Source: Pseudomonadota bacterium
GTDB lineage: Bacteria > Pseudomonadota > Alphaproteobacteria > Caulobacterales > Caulobacteraceae
Assembly: GCA_018241995.1 (NCBI GenBank)
Contig: JAFECT010000004.1
Coordinates: 124,001-188,000 of the forward strand
DNA length: 64,000 bases
Direction of reading: 5' to 3'
Below the pieces are notes generated by a model that was not told where the DNA came from, did no database searches, and worked only from the letters and a program-made list of their open reading frames with translations. Positions 1 to 10,214 of the stretch are shown piece by piece (within the stretch, counting starts at the first letter, position 1; every line of letters starts with the position of its first letter). The position numbers were made by a program, and so were the translations under genes.

Positions 1-1908
1 GCCCTTGGCGAGGTCCTCCAGCACGTCGCCAATGGCGTTGAGCTGGTCCTCGGTCTCCTCGTACGGGAAGCGCGCGCAGAACTCGTCGAACACGCCGGCG
101 GGCGGGTCGATCTCGTCGGTGGTCTTGAGCGAGCGGGTCGCGGCCAGCTTGATCAGGCCCTCGGCCATCTCGCGCAGGCGTTCCTTGGCGCGGGCCTTGC
201 GCGCCTGCCAGGCCGCGCCGCCCAGGCGATCGAGCTGCACACCCTCGCTCTCGGAGCCGTAGCGCGTCAGAAGGTCGATGTTCTCGACCGGCAGGTAGAG
301 CTTGGAGTCGCCGTGGTAGTGGATTTCCAGGCAGTCGTGCGGCGCGTCGTTGACGTCGAGCGTCTTCAGCCCCTCGTAGCGGCCGATGCCGTGATCGACG
401 TGGACCACCAGGTCGCCAGGCGCGAGCGCTGAGGCCTCGGCCAGGAAGTTGGCGGCGCGGCGGCGCTTCCTCGGGCGCGCCAGGCGGTCGCCCAGGATGT
501 CGGTCTCGGACAGCACCGCCAGGTCGGGGGTCACGAAGCCGGCGTCGACCGGCAACACCACCCGCTGGGGCTTCTTGGGGTCGGACGCGCGCGCATCGGC
601 CCAGTCGCGGGCGAAGCGGACGTCCTTCAGGCCATGGTCGGCCAGCATGGTCCCAAGGCGCTCGGACGAACCCTCGGACCAGGAGGCGAACAGCACCCGC
701 TTGCCCTGCCCGGCCAGCCGTTTGGCGTGGTCGGCCACAGCCTCGAACAGATTGACGCTGTCCTGAGCGCGCTCCGCGGCGAAGGTACGGCCCAGGCGCG
801 CGCCCAGGTCCACCGCATCAGGCCCCTCCCGGTCGAAGGGCGAGAAGCGGCGCAGCGGCCGCTCCGCCAGGCGCGCGTCCCATTCGGCTTCGTCGAGGTA
901 AAGGGCCTCCGGCGGCAGGGCGCGATAGGCGGCCCCGCCCTTGCCCTTGGCCGCTTCCTTGCGCGCGTCATAGGCGTCGCGGATCACCGCCAGGCGCTCG
1001 TCGCGGGCCTCGGCGGCCTGGTGGTCCAGGGCTGCCAGCGCGCTTTCGGGCAGGTAGTCGAACAGGGTGTCCAGCCGCTCGTAGAGCAGCGGCAGCCAGT
1101 GCTCCAGGCCCTGGCGGCGCGCGCCCTCGCTGACCGCGGCATAGAGCGGATCGTCGCCGGGCGTGCCGAAGGCCTGCAGATAGCCGGCGCGGAAGCGGGA
1201 GATGCTGTCCGGGTCGAGCAGGGCCTCGCTGACCGGCAACAGGTCGATCTCGGTCAGCTGGCGGGTCGAGCGCTGGCTCTCCGGATCGAAGGCGCGGATC
1301 GATTCCAGAGTGTCGCCAAACAGGTCCAGGCGGACCGGCTCCTCCGCGCCCGGCGGATAGACGTCGATCACCCCGCCGCGGATGGCGTATTCGCCCCGCT
1401 CCGAGACGGTGGAGGCGCGCTGATAGCCGTTGACCGCGAAATAGGCCTCCAGCGCCGAGACATCGACGTCGCGGCCGACCCGCGTGGAGAAGGCCGCGGC
1501 CGCCGTCGCCTGGCGGGGCGGCACGCGCTGCAGCAACGCCGGAACCGTGGTCAGGACCAGCAGGGCTTTGCGGTCGTCGGGCTTACGATTGGAAAGCTCG
1601 GCCAGCGCCGCCATGCGCTGGGCCGCCAGGGCCGGGGTCGGGCTGACCCGGTCATAGGGCAGGCAGTCCCAGGCCGGGAAGCGCAGCACGCGCAGGTCCG
1701 GCGCAAAGAAGCGCAGGGCGTCCTCGAAACTGTTGGCCCGGGCGTAGTCGCGCGCGGCGAACACGCCGACCCCGCCGCGCTGGCGAAGCGCATCGGCCAG
1801 GACCAGGGCGTCGAAGCCCTCCGGCGCGCCGCCCAGGTCCAGGGCGCCCTCAGCCGAGCCGATGCGGCGCAGGTCCACGGGTCGGGAGATGGTCTTCGCG
1901 TCGTCCAT
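1..1908 (-). CDS. mfd: Transcription-repair coupling factor Mfd, N-terminal part (cut by window edge)
   Basis: Mfd removes RNA polymerase stalled at DNA lesions and recruits UvrA for nucleotide excision repair. The 636 codons visible run from the ATG at 1908 to base 1 without a stop. They cover the UvrB-like N-terminal region and the RNA-polymerase-interacting CarD-like domain, with the typical GDLVVHVDHGIGRYEGL segment near residue 496. The sequence stops just before the expected Walker A of the RecG-like translocase motor, so the motor and the C-terminus lie outside the window. The gene starts 3 bp after the sdhE stop and both are read leftwards, so they are probably co-transcribed. Identification is firm; only the completeness of the missing part is unknown. 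Confidence 0.95.
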   Translation of the reverse strand, partial: MDDAKTISRPVDLRRIGSAEGALDLGGAPEGFDALVLADALRQRGGVGVFAARDYARANSFEDALRFFAPDLRVLRFPAWDCLPYDRVSPTPALAAQRMAALAELSNRKPDDRKALLVLTTVPALLQRVPPRQATAAAAFSTRVGRDVDVSALEAYFAVNGYQRASTVSERGEYAIRGGVIDVYPPGAEEPVRLDLFGDTLESIRAFDPESQRSTRQLTEIDLLPVSEALLDPDSISRFRAGYLQAFGTPGDDPLYAAVSEGARRQGLEHWLPLLYERLDTLFDYLPESALAALDHQAAEARDERLAVIRDAYDARKEAAKGKGGAAYRALPPEALYLDEAEWDARLAERPLRRFSPFDREGPDAVDLGARLGRTFAAERAQDSVNLFEAVADHAKRLAGQGKRVLFASWSEGSSERLGTMLADHGLKDVRFARDWADARASDPKKPQRVVLPVDAGFVTPDLAVLSETDILGDRLARPRKRRRAANFLAEASALAPGDLVVHVDHGIGRYEGLKTLDVNDAPHDCLEIHYHGDSKLYLPVENIDLLTRYGSESEGVQLDRLGGAAWQARKARAKERLREMAEGLIKLAATRSLKTTDEIDPPAGVFDEFCARFPYEETEDQLNAIGDVLEDLAKG

Positions 1909-1911
1909 GGC

Positions 1912-2199
1912 TCAGGCGCCCCGCTCGTCCGGCGCGATGGCCGCATGGGCGAAAAAGCGGAAGCTCTTCAAAAGCTCCATCACATCGCTTTCGTATTCTT
2001 CAGGCGTCGGCGCCCGGCCCATGATCCAGGCGTAGAGGTCGGTGTCGGGCGCTTCCAGCAGATGCTCGAAGGCGTCGAGCTGCGCCGTGCTCAGCTCCGG
2101 CAGATGCTTGTCGGCGAACGGCCCCAGGATCAGGTCCGCCTCGCGGAACCCCCGGCGCCAGGCGCGGTATCTGAGCTTTTCGATGCGAGCGGAATCCAT
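1912..2199 (-). CDS. sdhE: Succinate dehydrogenase FAD assembly factor SdhE (YgfY/DUF339)
   Basis: A small (95 aa) acidic cytoplasmic protein that helps attach FAD covalently to the flavoprotein subunit of succinate dehydrogenase. The family hallmark is an RG-x-x-E stretch near the N-terminus; here it reads RRGFREADLI (about residues 15-24), followed by the usual helical segment and an acidic tail. Length is normal for the family. It lies between recG and mfd, an arrangement common in alphaproteobacteria. The ATG at 2199 is the only early start. Confidence 0.9.
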   Translation of the reverse strand: MDSARIEKLRYRAWRRGFREADLILGPFADKHLPELSTAQLDAFEHLLEAPDTDLYAWIMGRAPTPEEYESDVMELLKSFRFFAHAAIAPDERGA

Positions 2200-2316
2200 G
2201 CGCGGCGTCCAACAGGTTTCGCCGGGCGTCGGCTTGAAAGGCCGGCCCGGGGACGGCGGATATAGGCCTGCGCACGGGCGGGCGCCAGGGTGAATGAAGA
2301 GCTTGGCCTTGGGCCT

Positions 2317-3492
2317 CTAGGGATGCGGAACCGCCCCACCCCATTGATAACCGGCTTCGAACGGCGCGCCGGGAATCTCCAGCGCGTAGGTGACGGGGAA
2401 GGCGTGGCAGGAGCCTCGGGACCCGTTCACATAGGTGGCCGGCTTTATGATCGCTGCGCCAGGGCCGCGCAGGTAAGCGGTCGCCTGCCGCAAGTCGAGG
2501 TCAGGGCCGAGATTGTCGCCAGCGAGGTTGAAGGCGCCCGCGTAGACCACTTCGCCTGGCCGTACATCGAAGGCAGGGGAGCCCAGGCATAAGCTCAGAA
2601 AAGCGGATTGGGCCATACGCCACCGCCCGGGCGGCACGACGAACGCGAACCAGTTCCCGTCCTTCTTTGCCCCTAGAAAGCCTGTTCCGGCAAAGAAGCT
2701 GCCCGGCGCGTGGTCGACCAGACCAGGCTGATCCTCGGGCGTGGATCCCTCGCGCATGAAGACAATGCCGGTGCCGTACCGGTTGCTGATCCCGCCGATC
2801 TTCACGACGATGATGCTCGCTCCTGCGGGTGGCAGAGGCGTATCCGCACTTGGGAGCGGCTTCGTGGGCCACTTGGGATCAAGGACACCCGGACCGGCGC
2901 TTGGCGTGGGCTCGGCATCGATCTTCCGGGGCAGAGCCTCGGTTCCTCCGGATTCGTTGTAAACCCTGAAACTTAGCTGCTTTGGCCCAGGCGCGGCGGC
3001 GCGCGACGCCAGCTTGAAGGCGGTCGGGTGGGCCGCCTCGTTTCGCCAGGTACGGACCAGTTCGCCCGGAGGATTGGCGGCGGTGATCCAAGGCGCCAGG
3101 CGGGCGACAAATGCGGCGCCCGTCAGCTTGTCCAATGCGGCCGCGTCGCTTTCCAGCACGCGGACGACACGCCAGCCTCGAACAATCATGCAGTTCTCGA
3201 CCCGGACGGCGGCGACGCCGGCAAGCGGCCCATCCCAGATCAGGTGCTTTGCGATCGACTCCCCGAGGCGTAGCGGCTGTCCTCCAAGGCCCCGTTCGTA
3301 TTGGTCCGAGCCGACGGAGAACGCAGTCTCGTGCGCGCAAGCGCCTAAATCGGCATTGTGCTCGGCAAGGCTCGCGCCCGGCCGGTTGTAATAAGTGTGC
3401 CCGGTCACGATCTGGCCGATCTCGACAGGCTCAGCCTGCGCCGCTCCGGTAAGTGAAGCGGCCGCCAGCATGGCGCTCAACGCGATACGCAT
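2317..3492 (-). CDS. Exported protein of unknown function (391 aa)
   Basis: I do not recognise a family. The ATG at 3492 is chosen because it follows a GGTGGGGGA stretch and begins a clear Sec signal peptide (MRIALSAMLAAASLTGAAQA, likely cleaved after residue 20). An in-frame extension to 3594 would bury that signal. The mature part is about 370 residues with no further membrane segments, a Pro-rich middle (about residues 185-220) and four or more Cys, suggesting a folded periplasmic or surface protein. It separates recG from sdhE/mfd and points away from recG. No catalytic motif is evident. Confidence 0.75.
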   Translation of the reverse strand: MRIALSAMLAAASLTGAAQAEPVEIGQIVTGHTYYNRPGASLAEHNADLGACAHETAFSVGSDQYERGLGGQPLRLGESIAKHLIWDGPLAGVAAVRVENCMIVRGWRVVRVLESDAAALDKLTGAAFVARLAPWITAANPPGELVRTWRNEAAHPTAFKLASRAAAPGPKQLSFRVYNESGGTEALPRKIDAEPTPSAGPGVLDPKWPTKPLPSADTPLPPAGASIIVVKIGGISNRYGTGIVFMREGSTPEDQPGLVDHAPGSFFAGTGFLGAKKDGNWFAFVVPPGRWRMAQSAFLSLCLGSPAFDVRPGEVVYAGAFNLAGDNLGPDLDLRQATAYLRGPGAAIIKPATYVNGSRGSCHAFPVTYALEIPGAPFEAGYQWGGAVPHP

Positions 3493-3610
3493 ATTCAATC
3501 CCCCACCCCTGGAGCCAATCGTAGCGGCATCGCGCCGCCAATGGCTACGCTTGTTACCAACTCGTTCTGCACATGTTCGCCCGGGCGGCCACAAGCCCTA
3601 TGTTGGCTCC

Positions 3611-5683
3611 ATGCGGCCGGAGATTCTCTTCCCCCTGTTCGCGCCGGTCTCGACGCTGAAAGGCGTCGGGCCGAAGCTGTTGCCTGCGGTGGAGAAGCTG
3701 GCCGGGCCGCTGGTGCGCGACCTGTTGTTCCTGGCGCCGTCGAACCTCGTGTTCCGCACCCAATCCGACGCGGTCTCGGCGCGCGAGGGCGAGGTGCAGA
3801 CCTTCGCCGTGACCATCGGCCAGCACCTGAGGCCCCACAAGATCGGCGCGCCCTACAAGATCCGCTGCTTCGACCAGACCGGTTTTATCAATCTCATCTA
3901 TTTCAAGGTGTTCGGCGATCATCTGGAGAAGGCGCATCCGGTCGGCGCGGCCCGCGTGGTCTCCGGCAAGGTCGAGCGCTTCGGCAACGAGGTGCAGATC
4001 GCCCACCCCGACTGGATCGTGCCGCCCGAGCAGGCCGGCGATATTCCAGAGGTCGAGACGGTCTATCCGGCCTCGGCCGGCGTTACCTCCCGACAGGTGC
4101 GCCGCTTCGTGCTGAACGCCCTGGAAAAGGCGCCCGACCTGACCGAGTGGCAGGACCCGGCCTTTCGCCAACGCCAGCGCTGGCCCGGCTGGCGGGAGTC
4201 TCTGGAGGCGCTGCATGCGCCCCAGACGCAAGCCGACCTGTCGCTGGACGCCCTGCCCCGCCGGCGCCTGGCCTATGACGAGTTCCTGGCGCACCAGCTG
4301 GCCCTGTGCCGCCGCAAGTCGAGCCGCCGGGCGGAAGCCGCGCCGGTGCTGAAGCTGGGCGCCGCATCGGCCGCCATCGACGCCGCCCTACCCTTCGAGC
4401 TGACCGGGGCGCAGCGCCGGGCCATCGGCGAGATTCGGGCCGACATGGCCTCGGGCTACGCCATGGCCCGCCTGCTGCAGGGCGACGTGGGCGCGGGCAA
4501 GACAGTCGTCGGGGTGCTGGCCCTGGCCGACGCCGCCTCGTCCGGGTTCCAGGGTGCGCTGATGGCCCCGACCGAGATCCTGGCCCGCCAGCACTATGAG
4601 CGCATCGGTCCCATGCTGCAGGCGGCGGGCATCAATGCCGTGCTGCTGACCGGCCGCGACAAGGGCGCCGGCCGGGCCGAGAAGCTGCGCGGCCTGGCCT
4701 CGGGCGCTGTCCAGGTCGCCTTCGGCACCCACGCCCTGTTCCAGGACGAGGTGCGGTTCAAGAACCTAGCCCTGGCCATCGTGGACGAGCAGCACCGCTT
4801 CGGCGTCGCCCAGCGCAAGCAGCTGCAGGACAAGGGCCAGGGCGTGCACCTGCTGTCGATGTCGGCCACGCCCATTCCGCGCACGCTGGAGCTGACCCAG
4901 TACGGCGACCTCGACGTCTCGCGCCTCGACGAGAAGCCGCCCGGCCGCAAACCCATCGCCACCCGCGCCGTGCCGACCGCACGCCTCTCCGAGATCACCG
5001 CCCGCCTGGACGCGGCCCTGAAGTCCGGCGCCCAGGCCTATTGGATCTGCCCCCTGGTGGCGGAATCGGAGGTCTCCGACCTCGCCGCCGCCGAGGCGCG
5101 CGTGGTGGACCTGCGCCAGCGCCTGGGTGTTCCCATCGGCCTCGTGCACGGCCAGATGCCGGCCGCCGAGAAGGACGCGGTCATGGCCGACTTCGCCGAC
5201 GGGCGCCTCGGGGCCATCGTGGCGACGACCGTGGTCGAGGTGGGCGTGGACGTGCCCAACGCCACCATCATGGTGATCGAGCACGCCGAGCGCTTCGGCC
5301 TGGCCCAGCTGCATCAGCTGCGCGGTCGGGTGGGCCGTGGATCGGGCGAAAGCAGCTGCATCCTGCTCTATGACGCGCCCCTGTCGGAGAGCGCGCGCAT
5401 CCGCCTGGACGTGCTGCGCCAGACCGACGACGGCTTCCTGATCGCGGAAGAGGACTGGCGGCTCAGGGGCGGGGGCGACCTGCTGGGCCTGAAACAGAGC
5501 GGCCTGCCCGACTACAAGCTCGCCGACCCGATCGCCCATCGGGAGCTGCTTCTGGCCGCGGCCGACGACGCCCGCCTGATCCTGGCCCGCGACCCGGAAC
5601 TGACCAGCCCGAGAGGCCAGGCGGTGCGGGTGCTGACCGAGCTCTACGACTGGAAGCCGGACCGGCCCGACGCGCCGGCTTAG
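3611..5683 (+). CDS. recG: ATP-dependent DNA helicase RecG
   Basis: RecG remodels stalled replication forks and branch-migrates Holliday junctions. The 690-aa product has the N-terminal wedge/OB region, then superfamily 2 helicase motifs: Walker A GDVGAGKT (about residues 290-297), the DEQH box (about 391-394), SATPIPRT (motif III) and QLRGRVGRG (motif VI). The ATG at 3611 gives the usual N-terminus (MRPEILFPLFAPVSTLKGVG). The longer in-frame extension to 3395 runs over the divergent gene's 5' end and is not believed. It converges on the efflux adaptor gene with only 7 bp between stops. Confidence 0.96.
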   Translation: MRPEILFPLFAPVSTLKGVGPKLLPAVEKLAGPLVRDLLFLAPSNLVFRTQSDAVSAREGEVQTFAVTIGQHLRPHKIGAPYKIRCFDQTGFINLIYFKVFGDHLEKAHPVGAARVVSGKVERFGNEVQIAHPDWIVPPEQAGDIPEVETVYPASAGVTSRQVRRFVLNALEKAPDLTEWQDPAFRQRQRWPGWRESLEALHAPQTQADLSLDALPRRRLAYDEFLAHQLALCRRKSSRRAEAAPVLKLGAASAAIDAALPFELTGAQRRAIGEIRADMASGYAMARLLQGDVGAGKTVVGVLALADAASSGFQGALMAPTEILARQHYERIGPMLQAAGINAVLLTGRDKGAGRAEKLRGLASGAVQVAFGTHALFQDEVRFKNLALAIVDEQHRFGVAQRKQLQDKGQGVHLLSMSATPIPRTLELTQYGDLDVSRLDEKPPGRKPIATRAVPTARLSEITARLDAALKSGAQAYWICPLVAESEVSDLAAAEARVVDLRQRLGVPIGLVHGQMPAAEKDAVMADFADGRLGAIVATTVVEVGVDVPNATIMVIEHAERFGLAQLHQLRGRVGRGSGESSCILLYDAPLSESARIRLDVLRQTDDGFLIAEEDWRLRGGGDLLGLKQSGLPDYKLADPIAHRELLLAAADDARLILARDPELTSPRGQAVRVLTELYDWKPDRPDAPA

Positions 5684-5690
5684 TGATCGG

Positions 5691-6899
5691 TCAGGAGGCC
5701 TCGCGTCGAGCCGCGACCCTCACGCCGTCTCGCACTCGGTCGGACGGGAACAGCACCACCGCCTGACCCGCGCTCAATCCGCTGCGCACCTCCGCCTCGC
5801 GGTCCGTCAGGGCGCCGACCTCCACGGGGGTCAGCCGCGCGCGCGCGCCGTCGATCCGAAACACCGCCCAGCGCCCGCCGGAGCGGACCAGGGCGCCCAG
5901 CGGGACCTTCAGCGCGGCGGGCTCGCGGCGCAGGTACACACGCCCCCAGACCCGGTATCCCGGACCCAGGGCGGACCACCGGCTCGGCGCTCCGGTGAAC
6001 TGCAGCATCACCAGCACCCGCTGCTCCTCAACGCCCAGCGCCGAGACCTTGGTGAAGCCCTGCGGCTCCACTCGCCTGACCACTGCGGGGATCGTCCCTG
6101 CCCCGCCCCAGTCGTAGAGTTCCGCCGTCATGCCTTCGTGGATGCGCACCGCGTCCTGCGACAGGAACTCGATTTGCGCCTCCAGCCCCTGACTGTCGCC
6201 GATCTCCAGCAAGGGCGAGCCCATGGCGACGGTGCGCTCGCTCTCCTGCAATACACGGGTGACATAGCCGGTGGCCGGCGCGGTGACCGCCACCGCCTGG
6301 GGCGCCGCCGCGTCGGGCCCCATCAGGGCGTAGCGTGCGGAAACCAGCTGAGCCTGGCGCGCCTTCAGGTCGGCTTCGGCCGCGCGGACCGCGGCGCGCG
6401 CCGCCTTGGCTTCGGCCTCGGCGTTGTCGAGGGCGCTCCTGGCCGCGAAGCCCCGCTCGGCCAGGGTGCGCGTGCGCGACAGCGCCAAGTCGGCGCGCCT
6501 GGCGTCCGCCGCCAGTCGCTCCCGCTCCGACCGCGCGGCGGAGACCGCTGCGTTGGCCGCAGCCACCGCCGCTTCCGCCTGGGCGCGGCTGCGCGGATCG
6601 AGCAGGTCGGCCGGCGCCGGGCGAATACGGGCGACCATGGTCTCGCCCGCGGTCACATGGTCCCCGACCTTCAGGCCCAGCCGCTCCAGCCGGCCGGAGA
6701 CCGGCGCGGAGACCACATAGGCTTCACGCACCCGGGCCCAGCCCTGGTCCTGCACGCTCTCCGCAATCGGGCCTGACACCACGCGAGCGGCGTCCACCGG
6801 CACGGGCCGCGGCGCGAACAGCAGGGCCAGCCCGGCGACCAGGGCCACACCGACAGCGGCCACGACGATCCAGCGGACCTGGGTCTTGGACATGGTCAT
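5691..6899 (-). CDS. HlyD/MacA-type membrane fusion (periplasmic adaptor) protein
   Basis: The periplasmic adaptor of a three-gene ABC efflux operon. The 402-aa product has one N-terminal membrane anchor (about residues 9-31), a first half of the lipoyl/barrel-sandwich domain (VSAPVSGRLERLGLKVGD), an Ala/Arg/Glu-rich coiled-coil hairpin (about residues 95-190), the second lipoyl half (VTAPATGYVTRVL) and beta-barrel domains. Its ATG overlaps the stop of the upstream permease gene (ATGA), so translation is likely coupled. No outer-membrane TolC-like gene is adjacent. The substrate cannot be read from sequence; lipids, peptides or small toxic compounds are possible. Confidence 0.85.
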   Translation of the reverse strand: MTMSKTQVRWIVVAAVGVALVAGLALLFAPRPVPVDAARVVSGPIAESVQDQGWARVREAYVVSAPVSGRLERLGLKVGDHVTAGETMVARIRPAPADLLDPRSRAQAEAAVAAANAAVSAARSERERLAADARRADLALSRTRTLAERGFAARSALDNAEAEAKAARAAVRAAEADLKARQAQLVSARYALMGPDAAAPQAVAVTAPATGYVTRVLQESERTVAMGSPLLEIGDSQGLEAQIEFLSQDAVRIHEGMTAELYDWGGAGTIPAVVRRVEPQGFTKVSALGVEEQRVLVMLQFTGAPSRWSALGPGYRVWGRVYLRREPAALKVPLGALVRSGGRWAVFRIDGARARLTPVEVGALTDREAEVRSGLSAGQAVVLFPSDRVRDGVRVAARREAS

Positions 6900-9265
6900 T
6901 CCCTCGTCTTCAGGACCGCCACGAGGTCCAGGGTCCAGATGCGCCGCCCGACGATGACGCAGGCGATCAGCACGGCGGCGAAATAGGCGGTGAGCGCCAC
7001 GGCGTAGGTCTCAGGCCCGATGGTGGCGGGGATTCTCAGTTCGTCGCGCGAGTAGGCCAGCACGATGCCCTGCGCGAACAGGTCGCCGGCGACCAGGCCG
7101 AGCGGCGTGGCGAGCAGGGCCAGCAGGGCGAGCTCGCCCAGCAGGACGTAGCCGCACTCGCGATGATCGAAGCCCAGGACGTGCAGGGTGGCGATGTCGC
7201 GCCCGCGTTCCGCCAGGGCGATGCGGCCGGTGTTGAAGGCGACCCCGAAGGCGATGGCGCCGGCGAAGCCGATGTAGATCAGGATCGAGATGCGGAAGGA
7301 CTCGGTCGTGACGCGGCGCCAGTTCGCCACCGTGTCGTCGCGCGAGGCGGCGGCCACGATCTGCGGAACGCGTTCGATCTCGCGATAGAAGGCCGGGCGG
7401 GCGTCGGGCCGCACCAGCAGCTGCGCGCCGGTGGCCACGTCACCCTCGGCCAGGAGGCGGTTGAGCGCCGGGCGCGCGATATAAACCGACAGCCCGCTGT
7501 AATCCTCCGCGGTCGCGGTGACCGGCAGCAGCGCCCGTCCGCGCCGTGGTTCGGTGATCTCCAGGTCGACCGCCTGGCCGGGCCCGACACTGAGCTTGCG
7601 CGCCAAGGCCTCGCTCAGCACCACGCCGCGGCCTTCGAAGGGCAGCGCGCGACCCGCGCGATCCAGCGCTCGGTCCATCAGCGCCCAGGGCTCGACCCCG
7701 CTGACCAGGACGCGGGCCTCGCGGCCGTTGGCGCGGACGCGGGCGCCGGCGAGGCGCACCGGCTCCGCCGCATATACCCCCGGCAGGCGGCGTACAGCCG
7801 AGATCGCGCGAACGTCCCTCACCTCGGCGAAGCCGACCGCCTCGCTCCAGCGCTGGGTGCGGTAGTAGACGTGGTCCAGCACGTAATCGAGCGCCCGGAA
7901 CATGAAGAGCGTGCCGACCAGCAGGGTCAGGCTCGCCGCCAGGCCCGCCACCGTCAGGCCGGCGCGTACGGGAAAGCGTTCCAGGCTACGCAGGATCATC
8001 CGGGTGGGCTGGTCGAGCCGGCGGGTCAGGCCGAGCCGCTCGAACAAGCCTGCGCGATAGTCCGACGGCCGGGCCGGCTGCATGGCGACCGCTGGGCTTA
8101 GACGCACGGCCCGCCGGACGGCCCCAAGCGAACCGGCCGAGGTCGCAGCGATGGCGACGGCCGAGGCGATGGTGAACGCCGGCCAGGAGAAGGCCGCGCT
8201 CAGGCGCGGGAAGCGCATGTATTCGGCGTATAGGTCCGTGATGGCGGCGCCGAACGCCAGGCCCAGGACGCCGCCGCCGGCCGCGCCCAGCACCCCGATC
8301 GCCATGGCGAGACGCAGGTAAGGCCTCGCCGCCTCGAAATCGCTGTAGCCGAAGGCCTTGAGCATGCCGATCTGCTCGCGCTCGACACCCACCAGTCGGC
8401 CGATCACCAGGTTCACCAGGGCGGCGGCGACCAGCAGGAACACCGGCGGGAAGATCGTCGCCGACTTCGACAGCTCCTTCAGTTCCGCCTCGAGGAAGGC
8501 ATTGGAGCTCTGATCGACCCGCTCATAGGCCGGGGCGCCGCCGTAGGGCGCGAGGATCCGGTCGACCGAGGCCATGACGGCCCTGGGCGAGGCGCCGGCG
8601 GCCAGCTTCAGGGCCACCGTATTGAAGGCGCCGCCCAGGCCCGCCGCCCGCTCCACCACCGGGCGCGGCATCCAGAACACGCCCTGATGCGCGTCGTCCG
8701 GCATGGTCGATTCCGGGCTCGGCACATAGACGTACTCCGGTGACAGGGCTGAACCCACGATCCGGAAGCTCAGGGCCCGCCCGCCGATGGTCGCCGTCAG
8801 CCGGTCGCCGATGCGCACATGCGCGGCGTCGAGGAAGGCCTTCACCGCGACCGCTTCGTCATTCCGGGCTGGATCAGGCATGCGCCCCGCCTGGAGCACG
8901 ATGCGGTTCAGCCCGCCCGCCGGATCGTCCGGCAGCGAGATCACACGCGCCGTGGCCGGGCGCGACAGGCCTGGAACCTCCATCAAGCCGGCGTAGGCGA
9001 CCCGCGTATCGACCACGCTGACCCCCTCGATCGCCGCGAGGCGCCGCGCGGTCTCGGCGGGCGCGCGCTTGGCCGAGGCGAAGACGTCGGCGAAGCGGGT
9101 CTGGGCGTAGTAGCGCTGCTGCGCCGTTCTCAGCGACTGCTGGGCGGAGAACGCCATCACCGTCACCGAGACGCCGCAGGCGATCAGCAGGGCGATGGCC
9201 AGCACCTGCCATCTCAGGCGCCACAGGTCGCGCAGCAGCTTCCGATCGAGCGCCTTCAGCCTCAC
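6896..9265 (-). CDS. ABC transporter permease with two FtsX-type domains (789 aa)
   Basis: An inner-membrane permease of the FtsX/LolCE/MacB superfamily. It has a short cytoplasmic start, a first TM helix (about residues 17-38), a large extracytoplasmic domain, three TM helices (about 270-390), then a second TM plus periplasmic domain and a final three-helix FtsX block at the C-terminus. This is the duplicated arrangement usual in HlyD-ABC-FtsX triads. It starts with GTG, overlapping the stop of the upstream ATPase by 4 bp (GTGA), and overlaps the adaptor downstream by 4 bp. The ATPase and adaptor neighbours make export the likely role; the substrate is unknown. Confidence 0.88.
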   Translation of the reverse strand: MRLKALDRKLLRDLWRLRWQVLAIALLIACGVSVTVMAFSAQQSLRTAQQRYYAQTRFADVFASAKRAPAETARRLAAIEGVSVVDTRVAYAGLMEVPGLSRPATARVISLPDDPAGGLNRIVLQAGRMPDPARNDEAVAVKAFLDAAHVRIGDRLTATIGGRALSFRIVGSALSPEYVYVPSPESTMPDDAHQGVFWMPRPVVERAAGLGGAFNTVALKLAAGASPRAVMASVDRILAPYGGAPAYERVDQSSNAFLEAELKELSKSATIFPPVFLLVAAALVNLVIGRLVGVEREQIGMLKAFGYSDFEAARPYLRLAMAIGVLGAAGGGVLGLAFGAAITDLYAEYMRFPRLSAAFSWPAFTIASAVAIAATSAGSLGAVRRAVRLSPAVAMQPARPSDYRAGLFERLGLTRRLDQPTRMILRSLERFPVRAGLTVAGLAASLTLLVGTLFMFRALDYVLDHVYYRTQRWSEAVGFAEVRDVRAISAVRRLPGVYAAEPVRLAGARVRANGREARVLVSGVEPWALMDRALDRAGRALPFEGRGVVLSEALARKLSVGPGQAVDLEITEPRRGRALLPVTATAEDYSGLSVYIARPALNRLLAEGDVATGAQLLVRPDARPAFYREIERVPQIVAAASRDDTVANWRRVTTESFRISILIYIGFAGAIAFGVAFNTGRIALAERGRDIATLHVLGFDHRECGYVLLGELALLALLATPLGLVAGDLFAQGIVLAYSRDELRIPATIGPETYAVALTAYFAAVLIACVIVGRRIWTLDLVAVLKTRE

Positions 9266-10011
9266 CAGACCAGGTCCTTCGGCGAACGCTTCTCGCTGTT
9301 CTCGGCGACCTCGACGATCAGGCCGTCGCGAAAGCGGATGATGCGGTCGGCTATGCCCGCGACGCCGGCGTTGTGGGTCACGATCATGACCGTGGCGCCC
9401 ACCTCGGCCGCCACGCCCTGGATGGCCTCCAGCACCTGGATGCCGCTCTCGCTGTCCAGCGATCCTGTGGGCTCATCGCAGAACAGCACCTCGGGCCGCT
9501 TGGCGATGGCGCGGGCGACCGCCACCCGCTGCTGCTGGCCGCCGGAGAGCTGGGCCGGGAAATGGTCGAGCCGGTCGGAAAGCCCGACCAGGGCCAGCGC
9601 CCGCTCCGCCGGCATGGGGTCGGTGGCGATCTCGGTGATCAGATCGACGTTCTCGCGCGCGGTCAGGCTGGGCGTAAGGTTGAAGAACTGGAAGATGAAG
9701 CCCACCGAGCGGCGGCGATAGGCGGTCAGTTCCGGGTCGGAAGCGCGGGCGAGGTCACGCCCCTCGAAAAGGATTTCGCCCGACGAGGCGCGATCCAGCC
9801 CGCCCAGGATGTTGAGCAGCGTCGACTTGCCTGAGCCGGAGGGCCCCAGCAGCACCAGGGTCTCGCCGCGCCGGATGTCCAGATCCACGCCGCGCAGCGC
9901 CTGCACGGCGCCCGCCGGGCTCGGATAGGTCTTGGTCAGACCGTGGACGTGAAACACCAGCGGGGCCGAGGTCTGAGCCATCATGTCCGGGCGGGCCTGG
10001 GGTCTGGACAT
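9262..10011 (-). CDS. ABC transporter ATP-binding protein (MacB/LolD type)
   Basis: The cytoplasmic ATPase of the efflux triad (249 aa). Motifs visible are Walker [10 protein letters not shown], a Q-loop in FIFQFFNL, the signature LSGGQQQR, Walker [10 protein letters not shown] and the switch His in VTHNAG. Similarity is to the LolD/MacB/YbbA subgroup that pairs with FtsX-type permeases. It is the first gene of the operon. The start at 10011 is the longest supported; a start at the MMAQTS methionines a few codons in is also possible. A 203-bp spacer separates it from the divergent universal stress gene and presumably carries both promoters. Confidence 0.9.
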   Translation of the reverse strand: MSRPQARPDMMAQTSAPLVFHVHGLTKTYPSPAGAVQALRGVDLDIRRGETLVLLGPSGSGKSTLLNILGGLDRASSGEILFEGRDLARASDPELTAYRRRSVGFIFQFFNLTPSLTARENVDLITEIATDPMPAERALALVGLSDRLDHFPAQLSGGQQQRVAVARAIAKRPEVLFCDEPTGSLDSESGIQVLEAIQGVAAEVGATVMIVTHNAGVAGIADRIIRFRDGLIVEVAENSEKRSPKDLVW

Positions 10012-10214
10012 CTCGCGCCTTCCGCCTCGGTCGGTCCCGCCGGAGGCCGTTCCTTGTCGTCTTGTCGAAAATCATGAGGCGGCGGCCGCGAGGCAGCCTT
10101 GAGCGGGATCAACGGCGCCCGGCGCCCCGCTTGAGAGACATCAATGCGGCCTGCCGGGCCCACAGGCACGGTCGCGGTGGGCGCAACGCCCGGCCCAAGC
10201 CTGCGGAGCCGCCG

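Noticed and set aside
634..2265. 543-aa open frame on the plus strand
   Set aside because: Antisense to mfd and sdhE. Its composition is the His/Arg/Gln-rich pattern of a GC-rich shadow frame, and mfd matches a known family throughout.
6335..8101. 588-aa open frame on the plus strand
   Set aside because: Antisense to the efflux adaptor and permease; low-complexity Arg/Pro/Ala composition and no family features.
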